64,000 nucleotides of DNA from Eumeta japonica (lineage: Eukaryota; Arthropoda; Insecta; Lepidoptera; Psychidae): assembly GCA_005406025.1 (NCBI GenBank), contig BGZK01000216.1:62001-126000 (forward strand), in the 5' to 3' direction. This document shows, piece by piece, positions 31,613 to 44,420 of this stretch (its first letter is position 1; each line of letters begins with the position of its first letter). The notes beneath the pieces are model-generated. The model worked only from the letters and a program-made list of their open reading frames with translations, made no database searches and was not told the origin of the DNA. A program made the translations under genes and the position numbers.

Positions 31613-31878
31613 TTAGTCCTCTAGTCTGACTAGCATTTGGCTTATTCATATAGACGGCATTTGACCCCACCAAGATATTGTATTTTTTACAAAAAATAAC
31701 GTCTCATATACATTTTGTATCCAAACGTGCAGTAGAGAAATATTTTAACATAATGTGGAAGTCTCTACACGTAAAACACAGTCCATGCGTAACGATGTAA
31801 TATTAAGTATGTCAATGTTTGGCACATGATGCCTCTTCGTACTGTAGCATAGTATGCTAAATGAAGGTTTGTCTAGCG

Positions 31879-33189
31879 CAGAGGTTCCAAAACTCTTTTG
31901 TTTCATAGACCACTTTCAAAATTTTGCTGGATCCGGTGGACTCCCTGCAACTACATCACTACCAATTTCTAAATCTCAAAAAAAAAGTGAAGATTAGATC
32001 TATCTATAGAAACTTGCGTTATGGCTGAGTTTTAAGGACGAATTAAAATTTTTCGCAAAAAAAGGTTAGAAGTGATTGCTTGATAGGGTTAATTATTTGA
32101 TAATAAAGTCGACTAAACAAATTTTCAGAATAGTTTTTGAAACCTCTTCAACAGCAGGTAAAATTAACTGTTCTCCAATGGTGTGCGGTTTTTCAGATTT
32201 TGCTATAAGTAATGAGATATTGTAAGATGCCCGCAAGCCATCATCGTTGCTTTCAGACGTTGAAGAGAACATACTGTGCACGGTGGGTCTCTTTTCATAT
32301 TTTTCCTTTAATGTTTGGAAAAATTTCAAATCTTTACCTATTTTATCAGGATGACACCTTCTTAGATGATCTTCCAGCTTTGATGGTTTCAAAAAGTCGT
32401 TGCTCAAAACTATGTTGCATAAAATACATGTGGGCAATTGTATGTCTGCCTTTGATTTAAGAAAACCAAATTTTAAATATTCAACACTGTACTGACGACA
32501 TTTCTTTTTAGATTCGGCCATATTTTGTATCAATTACCTACCTGTAAATAAATAAAAAAAAACTTTGCTTTAGTAATTTTAAGGCGATTCGAACTTAATA
32601 AGTTATGGTTATTTTAACATAATATGATAAATCAATTATTATAAATATTATGAAATAAACAAATTTCCGGCAAAACTATATGCATATAACAAATAGGCAG
32701 ATAGGTACTTACTTTTCCGACTCTGGCAATCACTAATATCGATTCACATTTCTTTATGAAATTCCAGAAACAGATGATTAACGATTATCCTTGACATTCG
32801 TATTTATATTGTTGAAGAATCAAACAATCATGCAAGATTGCAAGCACATTGCAAACACAACCACAAATCGTATTAATTTGCACCTCTGAACAAGCATTGC
32901 GGACGGGACGGCGACCGGCGCGGCAACGACAAGTCTCGACGCGTTGTACTGAATATGGAATATGCAAGTTTTTACAAGTAACAGCGCTGAGCTTCTTAAA
33001 ATATTATCTGCCGATATTGATAAGAGAAGTCAAGTCAACATTTTAGTTCTTCACTATTGAAACCAAATTAATTTTCGTGCACCCCCGCTTACGATTCTAA
33101 ACCCCCAATTTTTATTACGCCCAACGTAAACCCCCGTCGAGTCTCCCTTGGACCCCTGGGGTCCACCTGGACCACTTTGGGAAATACTG
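31879..33189. mobile_element. Internally deleted hAT element with TIRs and 8-bp target duplication
   Basis: The left end CAGAGGTTCCAAAACT and the right end (reverse complement CAGTATTTCCCAAAG) are imperfect inverted repeats of the 'cagnggttcccaaa' type seen in hAT/Buster-like elements. The flanks are gtctagcg (31871-31878) and gtttagcg (33190-33197), an 8-bp duplication with one change, as expected for hAT. At 1311 bp it is too short for a full transposase gene. Only the N-terminal BED-finger ORF remains. The right part has CpG-containing sequence (32870-32950). Confidence 0.8.
32093..32521 (-). pseudogene. Truncated BED zinc-finger hAT transposase (ZBED5/Buster-like N-terminus)
   Basis: An open frame from ATG 32521 for 142 codons. 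YLKFGF is followed by a BED finger, CILCNIVLSNDFLKPSKLED then HLRRCHPD, giving C-x2-C and H-x4-H. Then comes the short FFQTLKEKYEK linker typical of ZBED5/SCAND3-related hAT transposases. The dimerisation and catalytic RNaseH-like part is absent: after about residue 130 the frame runs into unrelated sequence and stops. It could still make a DNA-binding peptide, but it reads as an internal-deletion relic of the surrounding element. Confidence 0.75.
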
Positions 33190-33197
33190 GTTTAGCG

Positions 33198-34509
33198 AGT
33201 CCAACAACAAATCAATTAATAAATGTGCACGGCAATTTACCATACTTCGGGCATCGTTCTCCACTGAGTAACAAATTGTCTAGGCAATAGATAGAAAATA
33301 AATCGTTTTGAACATGGATATAAAACCAATAGATACAGGTTTGACATCTATTAAACCTTTTAAACTTCATTCTTGTTATCGAATTCAGGTTAATACCTAA
33401 GTCATAGCGTAAATAACAGCTATATGGCACCTTTTTATTTACTCAATCTTTTATTAATAATCGTAATAACGTATATGATAGAGAGTGAAATAGATAACAT
33501 CTGCAATTTATATTAATTAGAACTTGCCAAAATAAAACTCCACGAATTGAATTTTAAATGGTTCTAATTGGCTGTAATATAGTAACAATATATGCATTGC
33601 ATTTAATGTTTTTCAATTTCTAACTGCTTGCTTTTTAATCTATATTTCGTAAAAAGAAATGGATCAGAATTAATAAAAACGAAAATGAAAGAGTGAAAAA
33701 ATATCTCTGTAACAATATAATGGACGTATTTGTGTTGGAAGATGTTGTACGTATAAAAAAAATGTATATTATGATATTAGGAATGGCTAACATTACTCTT
33801 TCCAAACTTTTTTTTTCAAAGCCATTCACTCCCTTTAACACTATTCTACACCACGCATGTGTTCTAGTGGTAGACTTTGTGAAGAAACTATGGCACCTCA
33901 AGTTTTGAAATTTGACATAATAATTTAAATTCCTGTCCAGATTTGTTATTTATGATTAATGCTTAAAGTAAGGAAGAAAAAGTACAGAGAGAGTGATAAA
34001 ATAACAACTCTCTACTTGGACTTGTTTTTCTTATGAAATCTATAATGAAACAAAAAGAGATATTGTGATAGGTGAGCGCATTATAAGTTTCTGGAACTGG
34101 TCACTTACATACACTACATTTGAAATTGGAACTCTGGCTTTAGAATAAATTTTGTTTTATCTAACTTTTAATTATTTTTATATTATAGCGACATTTTAAA
34201 AGATGCTTGCCTGCAAATAATAAATAAATAAATGAAATTAACACTTGCTTAGGTGTTCGTTATTTGTCAATCCTCTCGAACCAATATTCAATTCTTTGGA
34301 TAGAGATTAGTAATTGAGAGGCACATTCGAGGGTCAGCGGTAGGTTGCATGCTGCAAGTTAATGCATGTAGCAGGCAAGCTTCTATTATGGATTTCCGCG
34401 AATTAACACCTCACACAATAAGACATTTTAAAAATTGCGTGTTTTTATCACTATGGATTTCCGTCGCAAAATTTTCGTAGTATGATTTTTTTACAATTTT
34501 AAGTGTAAT
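33198..34509. other. AT-rich sequence between hAT and second mariner
   Basis: No gene supported. Overlapping short frames near 33640-33910 have no motifs and are in AT-rich DNA. Confidence 0.3.
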
Positions 34510-35386
34510 TTAACAGCTCAGCAGAGCCTTGCCGACCTTCGAACTGCTATTGACGATGACGCATTATGCAAGATGACTAACAACAGACTAGAAACAGACA
34601 GGCATGTGACCAACAATGAGATTCGGGCATCCTTAGACATAGACATGAGTCAAAGACAATCAAACTTACACAAACATTTAGGTAAGAAAGAGCTATGCTC
34701 ACGATGGCTCTCACATAATTTGACGGAGGCTCGAAAAACGGACCATCACTTGGTGTAATGCCGTGCTTACCAGATTCAAGGAAGAGGCATCAAATTTGGT
34801 GTGGTACATAGTAATAGGTGGCGAGACATGTGTTTATTGCCACGATCCAAAACAAAGTGGCAATCGACCGTATGGGTTTATCGAGGTGAGCCGATACCTA
34901 TCAAAGTGCTGTGCGAGCGAAGTGTCTCTAAGTGGATGATTGCTTCTTTTTTTAATAAAACTGGACACGTGGCTACTGTTGCTTTGAGAAATTGTCGTAC
35001 CGTGAATAGTGATTGATACACGACTTACAGGAAGTTCTTGACGAACTCCGGAAATTAACTGCAAACGTCGTATCATCTTACACCATGACAATGCCAGTTT
35101 TCATACGGCCAAACAGACAAATAAATTTTTGAAGGAAGTAAACGAATAATTGATGAGCATTCCTGTATACTGTCCCGACCTGGCACCTTGGGACACTTTT
35201 TTGTTCGCATAAATTTAGAATCAATTACCCAGTTAACGATTTTCGTCACCAGACGAAGCTGTCAAAGGGCATAAAAAACATGTTTCTAAAATCACCAGGG
35301 AGGCGTGGCATTAATATTTGCAAAATTGGTTTATTCGTATGAAAAAATGTATTCATGCTAAGGGAGAATATTTCAAGAAACAATAA
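34510..35386 (+). mobile_element. Dead mariner transposase, copy 2 (different lineage)
   Basis: Plus-strand pieces in order: VTNNEIRASLDIDMSQ with HKHLGKKELCSRWLSHNLTE (34573-34758), HDPK and TVWVYRGEPIPIKVLCERS, ASFFNKTGHVATVAL (34801-35016), a shifted HHDNASFHT piece, CPDLAP, and a terminal KCIHAKGEYF ending at TAA 35386. This is a SETMAR/cecropia-like mariner, distinct from the Mos1-like copy at 30.3 kb. Multiple stops and frameshifts. Confidence 0.85.
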
Positions 35387-36667
35387 ATGCAGTTTTGAAT
35401 ATTCATAGTAATTTTTTCTCATTAATTCCAGATATTTTCAGTGCGTCCCATGTGTAATTGACAAACACGCTCCTGAAAAGGTTATAATTTTTTTTCATAT
35501 CTTTAAAAAAAGCCTAACGATGTGCTTTATCAAAACTGTTATCGACAATTATTGCACTTTGATTTACTATGAATGCATATGAAAATACTCAAACTTTTTA
35601 AAATGTGTTTCTATACCAATAAATAATTCCAAATTGTATAATAATATTTCTATTATTAATGACGTAAATTTGTAGTATAAATTAATGTTTGTTTTGTTAA
35701 TGCAGTACGTTTTCTATAGAGTCAGTTATTGTTCTAAACTTACATTATTGGCTCAATGTCTTAAATCCACAGAATTGTAATAAAATCCCTATATCATCAT
35801 TGAAACTTAAGAATAATTTTCATTTAATATGTTTAAAGTTATACAGTGTACTAGTTGTAGTAAATTTTTATAAACAGTAGCTTTAACTATAAAAGATCTA
35901 TGCTTTTATCAGTTATGTACTTATTATTTTACTATAGTATCTAGAAATAATTAGGAAGATTTTTTTTAATTTTTTGTTATATGTTACCCTGTGTATAATT
36001 CTTTACAAACGATGCGCATGTATATTGGACAATTGGTTACCGAATGACGTTTTTAACTAGTAGTGGAACGTTAGTAATTCTATTATCTTCTTCTACTCGC
36101 ATATGACAAAAAGAGAAAAATATAGAGCTGGTTAATGTTTTCGTGTCAGCCTTGTGCCCATTTACGAGCGGCAGGCGAAGTCCGCCATCTTGAGAGTGAA
36201 TTCAAGAATGTGACGAGAGGATTTTTACAGACAGTGTATTTAGTAGTTGAGAAAATTATTAAATGGATGAACATTTATTGGCTTCGCGATCTAATATCTA
36301 AGGTGCGTGTCAACCGCGACAGACCAACTGCAGTTTGCGCTCATTTGCTTTTGACGCTGAATTCCACCCTTGTGTTTATGTGACAGGAGACGGCGTAAGC
36401 TTTCTAATAGTTTTTTTGTAGTTCTATTTCCGTTTAGTTTTCTGTACGCTAGTCATCTTCTTTGAAGAAGTGCGGTGGCTTAGGTGATAAGTTCTTTAGG
36501 ATTTATAATGTGTGGATCTAGTCGAAAATGTGGTTAGACGGTGGTAATCGGTGGACCGTTTGTTTCGGAGTATAGTTGAGGTTCTGGTGAGCAATTGAGC
36601 TCGTGAAGCGTTGGTGCGGAGAGCGGAGGATGTCCGCTCGACGCCACGAGTAGTTCTGTCGTAAAGG
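35387..36667. promoter_or_regulatory. Upstream and 5' UTR region of the first alternative exon
   Basis: 35387-36100 is AT-rich. From about 36130 GC content rises and a YY1-like CCGCCATCTTG (36181-36191, reverse orientation) appears. 36380-36667 would be 5' UTR for the exon beginning at 36668. The transcription start cannot be fixed. Confidence 0.35.
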
Positions 36668-36811
36668 ATGTCGACGACGATGCGGCCTACGCTGCAAACC
36701 GTGCCGGAGTCCTTGCCCGCGGACCATGTAACCGCGCCGGCGGCCGCACCCGCACCCGCGCCGCCTGCTTCCCAGCAGGCTCAGCCGCGCCATCCTCGCC
36801 CCATATTCAAG
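36668..36811 (+). CDS. Putative alternative first coding exon 1 of a long gene (48 codons)
   Basis: ATG 36668 opens a 48-codon frame, MSTTMRPTLQTVPESLPADH at the start, then an Ala/Pro-rich tract and QPRHPRPIFK. It ends at a strong AAG|GTAAGG donor in phase 0. GC and CpG are far above the flanks. No in-window exon clearly continues it, so the rest of the gene should lie tens of kb downstream. The protein family cannot be told from this disordered N-terminus. Three further candidates for alternative first exons (43814, 49278, 53068) share strand and phase. Confidence 0.6.
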
Positions 36812-39360
36812 GTAAGGCTTTTATATGCAATTTCATGTAAACGTTAATAAGTTGGAAAAAAAATAACAGAATTTCGGCTTCCGAAATCAATTCCTTTAAA
36901 ACAGGTTATTTAAACTATTTCATAAAACTATGTATTTATGTTTTCCTCTTTTTTTATACATTCAAAATCTTGTAGTCGCTCTTATAATCATTTTGAAACG
37001 ATTGTGGACATATATTCAAATAAAAGTTTTATCTTTTTTTTTTCAATCTATTTAAGAAAACCATTCGTTATTTTTTTCAAAATTTATTTTGACTGCTTTA
37101 AACAAGTAACAACAATTTTATGGGACTATTTTTTTTGAATCATATTTAATGTGGTGAACATTATTGTTCTTTTGATTGAAATTAGTTTTATTACCTTTTC
37201 GAATATGCATCTGAATTCTTTCTTGCTTTTGGTAAGCATTTTTATTGAAATTTTCATTTTATATTGTTAATTTCTTATGGATGATTTCGAATACAAGTAT
37301 TTGTGTTAAGTTTAATAAAAATACAAATATTTTACAATTACCTTGAGAAGTCACCTACAGTAATCCAGTAAATATTTATTAATATTTAAATTTAAGGCCA
37401 TCCAAAATTATATGAGATTGAATAAAAAACTGTATTTTCTAATCCGGTCTAATTCCAATTAAATTTGTTGAACTGATTTCTGCATCAAAACAAATTGCAT
37501 TGTGATGATGTTTTCTTAAGCTAAGAGGTGTTCACTTGTTAATGTAAAGCTGCAGTTTTATGTCTAATAAAAATAATGATCTTTATTAATTTATCAGCAT
37601 TTTGGTAGATCTTATCAAAGAAAAAACATGGGAGCAGTTAATTAAACAAGATTAGTTAATTTTGTAAGCAAAATCATGTAAACCCAATATTGGTTGTTTG
37701 AAGCCCTATCTAAATGAATGAAAATCTGCTCTGGAACGAGGATATAATTCATCTTTACCGTATCTATAGTGGTTAATCATAATCCCTCTATTATTGTGTT
37801 AAACTATGAGGAAAATTAAGTCATGTTAGGCACACCTTGTTGATGTTTCATTAATTTTATTTAATATCATTTAATAACCAATAATTTTCTATCCTTTTTG
37901 AGTAATACATAATAAAAGTATACATAATAAAATATAAGTTAATATTTCCTTAATTTTTCTAATAACAGCTGACACAGAGTTATTTATCTCTGTTTTAAAC
38001 ACACAGATTTTGTTCAAATGCAAATAATTCAATGTGAATGCCAGTAGATGAACCGCATGCTTATGAAAGAACTGGAGTGGGTTATTAAAGAATATTCATC
38101 TTTGTTCACCATAAAATATGTTCATCTTAAAAACAAATGTTTGTAATGGTGACGAGAAAAAAATTACACAATATAAAAATAATTTCTGATTATTTATACT
38201 TATAAGTAAGGTAATCCCATAAAATTGACATGTTACTTTTTGTACTTTGGCAATATTCACATCAGTGAACTACAATTTTTAATATCATTCTAATACATTA
38301 TAATGTTATTCATAAATGATTATTAAAAAAACTATTTTCTAAAATATGGCCAAATTACAACATGCAAACAATGCTGTCATTATGATTTTAATATAGTATC
38401 TAAAACCAGATGTTAGAACAGACGTAATATGTGATAGGAAAAAAAATGTTAAGTGTAAAATGTTTACATATTGTTTCATTCATTTTTGAATGAAACATTT
38501 CATATTATTATGTACCACATCAGGGGGTGTCCGAGTATTACATAAGCAAGCTCAGGAAAGTTTTTTTTTTTTTTTAATTTTGTTGACCAAGGAGTAACGG
38601 ATATTTTAAATTATATATAAGATAAATGGACAAGTAAAATGTTATTAGTACCATATTTGTTATTTGAATGAATAATGCTGTTTTTATTACAGTTATTCTA
38701 AATTTCTTTTATTAGGAATAAAAGATCGCTTCAAAGACTGATATAAAGAGGATGTAGCTAAGTGTGGTAGTCATTTTAAATTAATTGATGGTCATCATGG
38801 GCAACTCAAATGTAATTTTAATGTTTGGTAAAATTTTTGAAAAATGTTTGCACGTTTGATTGTACAGGAGATGCCAAAAATCAATGAAAATTTGCTTATA
38901 TTGTACTTGAGGGCCCCCTTCTGATTAATTTAAGATATGTTTTTACAGATCCTACTATAAATCATAAAGACAGCTTAAATATAAAAAAAATTGCATATAT
39001 AAATGTTAGCTTTTTAGCTTTTTTTTATGGCTTTTGTAATTCAATGTTTTGTCATTGTTGTTTTCTATTTATTTTGTATTTCATACTTGTTATATTTGTG
39101 ATTTTATTGTTTGAGGATTAATATGATGCAATACTTTGGATGTTTTATTTTAAATTGGACAAAACTATTAATAAAAAAAAATCAATTTACATTTTTTTAT
39201 AATATTGCTTATCAAAAACATTTCAATATTCATAACCTAATATGCTTTGTGATTAGAGAATATTAAAGATAAAGGTAGTTCCTTGGTTCACTGCATAGCC
39301 CTAATACTCGTAGAAAAAATTATAATAATTGGTATTTGTAAAGCTAACAATGCACAAGTG

Positions 39361-39425
39361 ACTTGTCTAGGGTGTAGGTGTCCATGGGCGGCAGTGACCA
39401 TCTACTATCCGATGTCCCATATGGT
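39361..39425 (+). repeat. Fragment of the 'gcccatggacac' lepidopteran repeat family
   Basis: 'ggtgtaggtgtccatgggcg' followed by 'gcagtgaccatctactatcc' is the reverse-orientation relative of the copies at 44785 and 56470. Confidence 0.6.
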
Positions 39426-41619
39426 CTTTTGTCCCTTATAGATTCTATAAAAAATTATTATATCATTATCAATTTATTATATGCTATATTATACTGCTTA
39501 AAAAGTATATTTTTTCAGTGAAAAAAATACTAATTCTTTTATGCGAGAGGACAGTAGATTATTTTTCTTACTAATTATACCATTGTCATGAGATTTATAT
39601 GTTAAAATATGTTTAGTTTAAAATATTTTTTTGGTAGTTATTTTATTATTTTAAATCATATCAATTCTTTTCTTTAGTTCTTTCATTTTTATATCAAAAT
39701 AAAGAATTTTCAGAATTACTTTGATACCAAAATATTAATATCTATCTCCCAACTTTGAGTTCCTTTTAGAGTTAAATAGAAATACTAATGTATCCATAAT
39801 ATCTTATGGAATATATATTAATAGCTACTTATCATAACAGTAACCTTTATTTTTTTAAATTGGTGAAATGCACTGTAGAATATATGGTATTATAAAACTT
39901 TGTAATATAAATTAATATCAGAGCATAAATGTGCTCATTGTGGCAACATATAAAGTAAATATAATTTTTTTCTTTATTGTTTATTTACATTGAAAATATG
40001 ATTCAGTCCAATGAATAGTATTAATTTATGCCTATTTCCCTTAAAAACTTGGTAATCTCATAGTATAATTTGCTCAGTTAAGGGAAGTCTTTTTATTCTT
40101 TATGATTTGTCTACTTTTAAAATTGCCAATATTTCTTTTGTTTTATGTAAAATTTTAGTACTTTCATTATTTGTTATCCCTCTCTTCCATTACTCAATAA
40201 AAATGAATTGAGGTCTAAATCCTATGTGTTTTATCATTCATTATTTGCATAGGGCAACAAATTACGATATGAATCAATAGATTCACAAGAATTTATGGAC
40301 TCATTCCTTAATATTATATTGCAAGCAGTACTTAGTTGATGGACTATTAACATTGAATAAGTGTTTCTGTTATGACATTATCATACCCTTCAGATTGAAT
40401 TGTAGAAGTTGACCAAACAAGTTGAATGCTTCAGATGCGGGTGTATATATTTTTCTTTTCATTTATACTATTTATATGTGATTTGTTGGATAAACACCAG
40501 TCCAAAACAATCGTATTTATTTTTTCTAATCACAGTATATCTTTGAAACAAGTGATCAATTATTAATATAATAATTTTAACTGAATAGAAAATTACTGTA
40601 TTTATGGATGTGTAATACAAATTATTGTAGCTTACAGATTTCAAATCAAAATAAAATAAATTCAATAGCTTTTTTGATTTAACCTAACTGCCAAGTGAAT
40701 GTATTTTTTCGTTCAATCAGTACAAATTAAATTTTACTCATATCTTACATGGTATGGAAGTACATGTGTAAGTTACTTTTAAATGCGGACAAGTGACTTT
40801 TACTTGGTATTGTACTGGCTCTTAAAAGTCGGTCATCTCAATGCAAATCCACCATATACTATTAGTGTATTGTACATGTGTACGTCGGATTTGCAATAAG
40901 ATGACGGGTGCCTGAAAATTCGCGTTATTTCGGTGACTGTGACCGCGCCGGCCGCAGAGCATAGCAATGAGGTTCAATTCTCAATTCAGATGACATTACG
41001 GTGTCTGTGTTTTTGTCAAAAAACCACTGTGTCACAAAATTAGAATAGTTTTAAAAATATCTGTTTTATCTACTAAATAATGTATTAAGTTTATGTTATT
41101 AATAATTTCTAAATATACTGATTAAAATAGTAAATCTAATGTGTTAATTAATATTTTCATATTGACCTATGAACCTTAATTGACTTTTTCTAATAGACCA
41201 TTTTTAAATTCTTCTTTATGCTAGAATCTTAAGCTGCTTATGCAGTTGAGCAATTTATACAACATTGCATTGTTTTATTGTTGAAGATAATGCAATTACA
41301 TGTGTACAAAATTATATCTTTATTATTTTTCTACATAAATTGAATGATAGTTCAGTAATCATTATCTTTTGGTTATCAATATATAATTATTAAGAGATGT
41401 ACATATTGATATATATTTGTTATAATTTAAAAATTTGTAATAACAGGAAGAAATTGAGTTTTTAGGTTTATATTCTGATATGCTTCAGTTAGTGACATGC
41501 GTTCGGAAGACTATGACATAGTAAGGTGAAGACTCAAAAATTCTTCATCATCATGAAGTTACCATATTCAAATAATAATAATACCAGAATCGATTCAATA
41601 CAAATTAATGCCGTGACAT

Positions 41620-41960
41620 TATGTCGAGCTATCGGAATCGGCCGGCCGTCGGCGGCCGGCGTCCTCCAGCGCGTGATGCTGCTAGCTGTTACGTCGCGAG
41701 ATGCAGCATCCGTTTAATAATAGAAAAGCCCGACCTGCGTGGGACAAGCGGCTCCGCTTCGCGGTCCACGAATAATATCGTTTAAAACCCAATGTTGTTA
41801 CACCGTACGCGCGTTTGTCCTATCGCGTGCGGTCGTTCGCTTTTGTGGAACTCCTCTTTGGGTGAAGGCCAAAGCGGGCCGGCGCCTTCTTCTAAAATAA
41901 CCCATTTCAGAAGTGACTGCATGAGTTTGTTTCTGAAACGGTCACGCATGTAATTCAATA
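41620..41960. promoter_or_regulatory. CpG-rich palindromic island in the intron
   Basis: Includes GGCCGGCCGTCGGCGGCCGGC-type inverted GC sequence near 41641-41661, GATGCTGC with its complement GCAGCATC near 41678-41708, and ACCGTACGCG against CGCGTGCGGT near 41802-41833. A 63-codon frame crosses it but has no donor at its end. It might be an alternative promoter or a structured element; nothing here is proven. Confidence 0.35.
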
Positions 41961-43521
41961 TATTTGTTGTGCGATCATACAATATAGTTGTGCGAAAGGA
42001 CGTCTATGATAGGATTCTTCGCAAAACTGATGTTTTAGTTTTTTACTTGGTGATCGAAAATCCGAAGAGGCAAGAAAATGCTCGAATTCATGTAAAATGT
42101 ACAGTACTTGATAAGTACTATTGAGGTTACTAAATTTTTGGTTAAAATTTTTCATATTATATTTTTAATTGTGATATTAATATTTTAGAAATTACTAGTG
42201 CATATGAAAGTAAGAACATGAGTGTACGAGAATAAATACTTATGAACATTAGTAGAGTTAGAAATGCTAATACAAGTATAAGTATAAATCTTCAAATTGG
42301 TACACTGTTGAAGCTAAAGGCTCCAGTTGTTCCTTTAGGGCTGGCAAAGTATAAAGTACAAAATAACGCCTTTGAAGATTTCTAGAGAAAGCTATAAAGT
42401 GGATGTATAAAATGCTTCTAAAGTTATCCTTGTAGTTGACTGTCACTTAACTTCTTAATGGTGTAGTCAAGTGATTCTGTATATTTCATATTTGTTGATG
42501 AGATGGGCAAAGCAAATAAATGTGTAAGCAAAGAGCGAATACTGTATTAAAAGCAGTTCAAACATGAAACTAACTACAATCCATCAAAGGTTCTTTATTA
42601 TATTTCATGGAAAACTGAATTTAACATTTCTTTTATATTCCCTTTGAAGCTTTGACATCACAACTTATTGGTACACTCTATGCCTAATTAAATATTAATT
42701 ACTTGGTTATTGTATTTATGTTTATCTAAAAAATAATTACACTACACTCTATCTTCAATAAAAATGTTTTAAATATAATAATAATAATAAATAAACTCCA
42801 TTTTTAAATAATGCAATGTTTATTGTCGCAATTCTCATTGTCGACATAACAGTCATTCATGTTGCACAGTTTGGTAGTCTGTATGTATATTTCGATAGCA
42901 TGAATGTTAGAAAAAATTTAAAATTTCATAATGTTAAATTATTTCATATTAAAATAAATTTGCGCTTATGACTTAATTCTAATAATATGGTTAACGTGAT
43001 TACTTGATTTCTATTTAATTAATTATTTGTTACCGAACTTCAGTAATTGCTAATGCAATCACTTGATTTATTTTTCCTAATTTTGGCATATCAGTAAATT
43101 TTGCTGTCTTTTCTTTCTTGTAATGGCCTTGTTCCGTCTTCACAGAGGAAATTCTTGCCCAGTAGTGAAACTTATACACATGGTTCAAATAGAAGTACAA
43201 ATATTTTCTCATTAAATGGGCGAAAAAATATGCGAATTCACTTATTTGCTTATACTCCTAACTTTTTACGTACACATCGTTTGAAAAATTAGACACGACA
43301 AAATAATCCAAGAATTGCCGCTTGCCTGCGCGGGATTCGCCAAATCGATAGCCGCGCACGCGCATCTGCAAATAGACCAATGATTACCCCAGAAATATTG
43401 CTGGTAAATATACTGTTGTTTGTAAGTTTTGTATACACGTAGTCCCAATTGCTTGCAATGACCCCTTTGAGATGGTATGTACTTGACAACGTGGTTGTAT
43501 TGTCATTCATCAAGTGTAGAC

Positions 43522-43552
43522 GACGTATCGACCCTTCGTTGATCGATACGTC
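43522..43552. repeat. Perfect 10-bp inverted repeat containing TATCGA/TCGATA
   Basis: GACGTATCGA (43522-43531) with its exact complement TCGATACGTC (43543-43552), 11-nt loop. The half-sites resemble the DREF element core (TATCGATA). It lies about 260 bp upstream of candidate exon 2. Confidence 0.7.
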
Positions 43553-43641
43553 AGACACTAATTTGGCAAAACAAACTAGCGTTTAGCAAATCAAATATTA
43601 AATGTTATCGTACGCTAGTTGTTTTCATAAATGATATTTTT

Positions 43642-43655
43642 GGCGCGCGCGCGCC
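43642..43655. repeat. Self-complementary GC run
   Basis: GGCGCGCGCGCGCC is its own reverse complement. It sits about 160 bp upstream of candidate exon 2 and may belong to that promoter. Confidence 0.6.
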
Positions 43656-43813
43656 CTCTATTCTAATATTTCGAAGGCTAGGTATTCGTGTCCAGACAAA
43701 ATATTATGTATTTTTTTAGAGTACAGTACCTACCTTACAGAACAACTTCGCTATTGTATAATAGAATAGTCATAGCCTTTGATCGAAGAAGAAATTCGTT
43801 TAGAAAAAAAAAT

Positions 43814-43885
43814 ATGATTTCACAAAAACGACGTTTACGCAGATACGATCGTGACCCTGAAGAAGAGGATTCTCTGAAAATGAAG
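43814..43885 (+). CDS. Putative alternative first coding exon 2 (24 codons)
   Basis: ATG 43814 encodes MISQKRRLRRYDRDPEEEDS plus LKMK and meets an AAG|GTAAAG donor in phase 0. The peptide has a basic cluster followed by an acidic one, with no known domain. The GC-rich block and TATCGA inverted repeat upstream are compatible with a promoter. Unspliced, the frame would stop 8 codons later. It is short and unproven, and is included because phase and strand agree with the other candidates. Confidence 0.45.
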
Positions 43886-43978
43886 GTAAAGGTCCGGCGG
43901 GTTAACTGAAAAGATTTAGTCAGCTAAAATCTAGGTGTATTTATTTTTTTTTAAAGGAGGCTTACAAGTGTATAAAAA

Positions 43979-44064
43979 AAAGCGTTAAAAGGATTTAACG
44001 CTTTTATATAATCCTTACTGTATTTCGTCGAAGCGATGCCCTATTCAATGTTCCCGAATAGGGC
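43979..44064. repeat. Two consecutive perfect hairpins
   Basis: AAAGCGTTAAA (43979-43989) pairs exactly with 43994-44004 around a 4-nt AGGA loop. GCCCTATTC (44038-44046) pairs exactly with 44056-44064 around a 9-nt loop. A looser CCCCTAT/ATAGGGG pair follows at about 44166-44215. Confidence 0.85.
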
Positions 44065-44368
44065 GAGGGTTACGTCAGAGTCGTAAACATGAAGGACGGC
44101 GGTACAATACAATACGTCCGCCGGGTAATTATTAAAAAGTCGTATAACACCGCATCCCGGCTTTTATACCCCTATTTCGTGGTATAGGCGGTACACGATA
44201 CGGCCGATAGGGGTCGTTTATTGTCATCTGCCGAAAATCGGGCATATAAATAAATAGTCAATCAGTCGGACGTAGTGTTTATATCTTGGAGACTACAACT
44301 CGTACTTTCTGATACTTCGTAAAAGTCAAACGAAATGCGACGTCGAACCTTGGAATTAATGTTTAATC

Positions 44369-44371
<3 letters not shown>

Positions 44372-44417
<46 letters not shown>
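44372..44417. repeat. (AT)n microsatellite
   Basis: A pure TA/AT dinucleotide run of about 46 bp. Confidence 0.95.

Positions 44418-44420
<3 letters not shown>

Larger units (their letters stand above)
36812..43813. other. Long AT-rich intron-like region
   Basis: No convincing exon on either strand. Contains a fragment of the 'gccgcccatggacac' repeat family (39361-39425) and a GC-rich, palindrome-rich island (about 41620-41960). Otherwise AT-rich and of unknown content. Confidence 0.4.
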
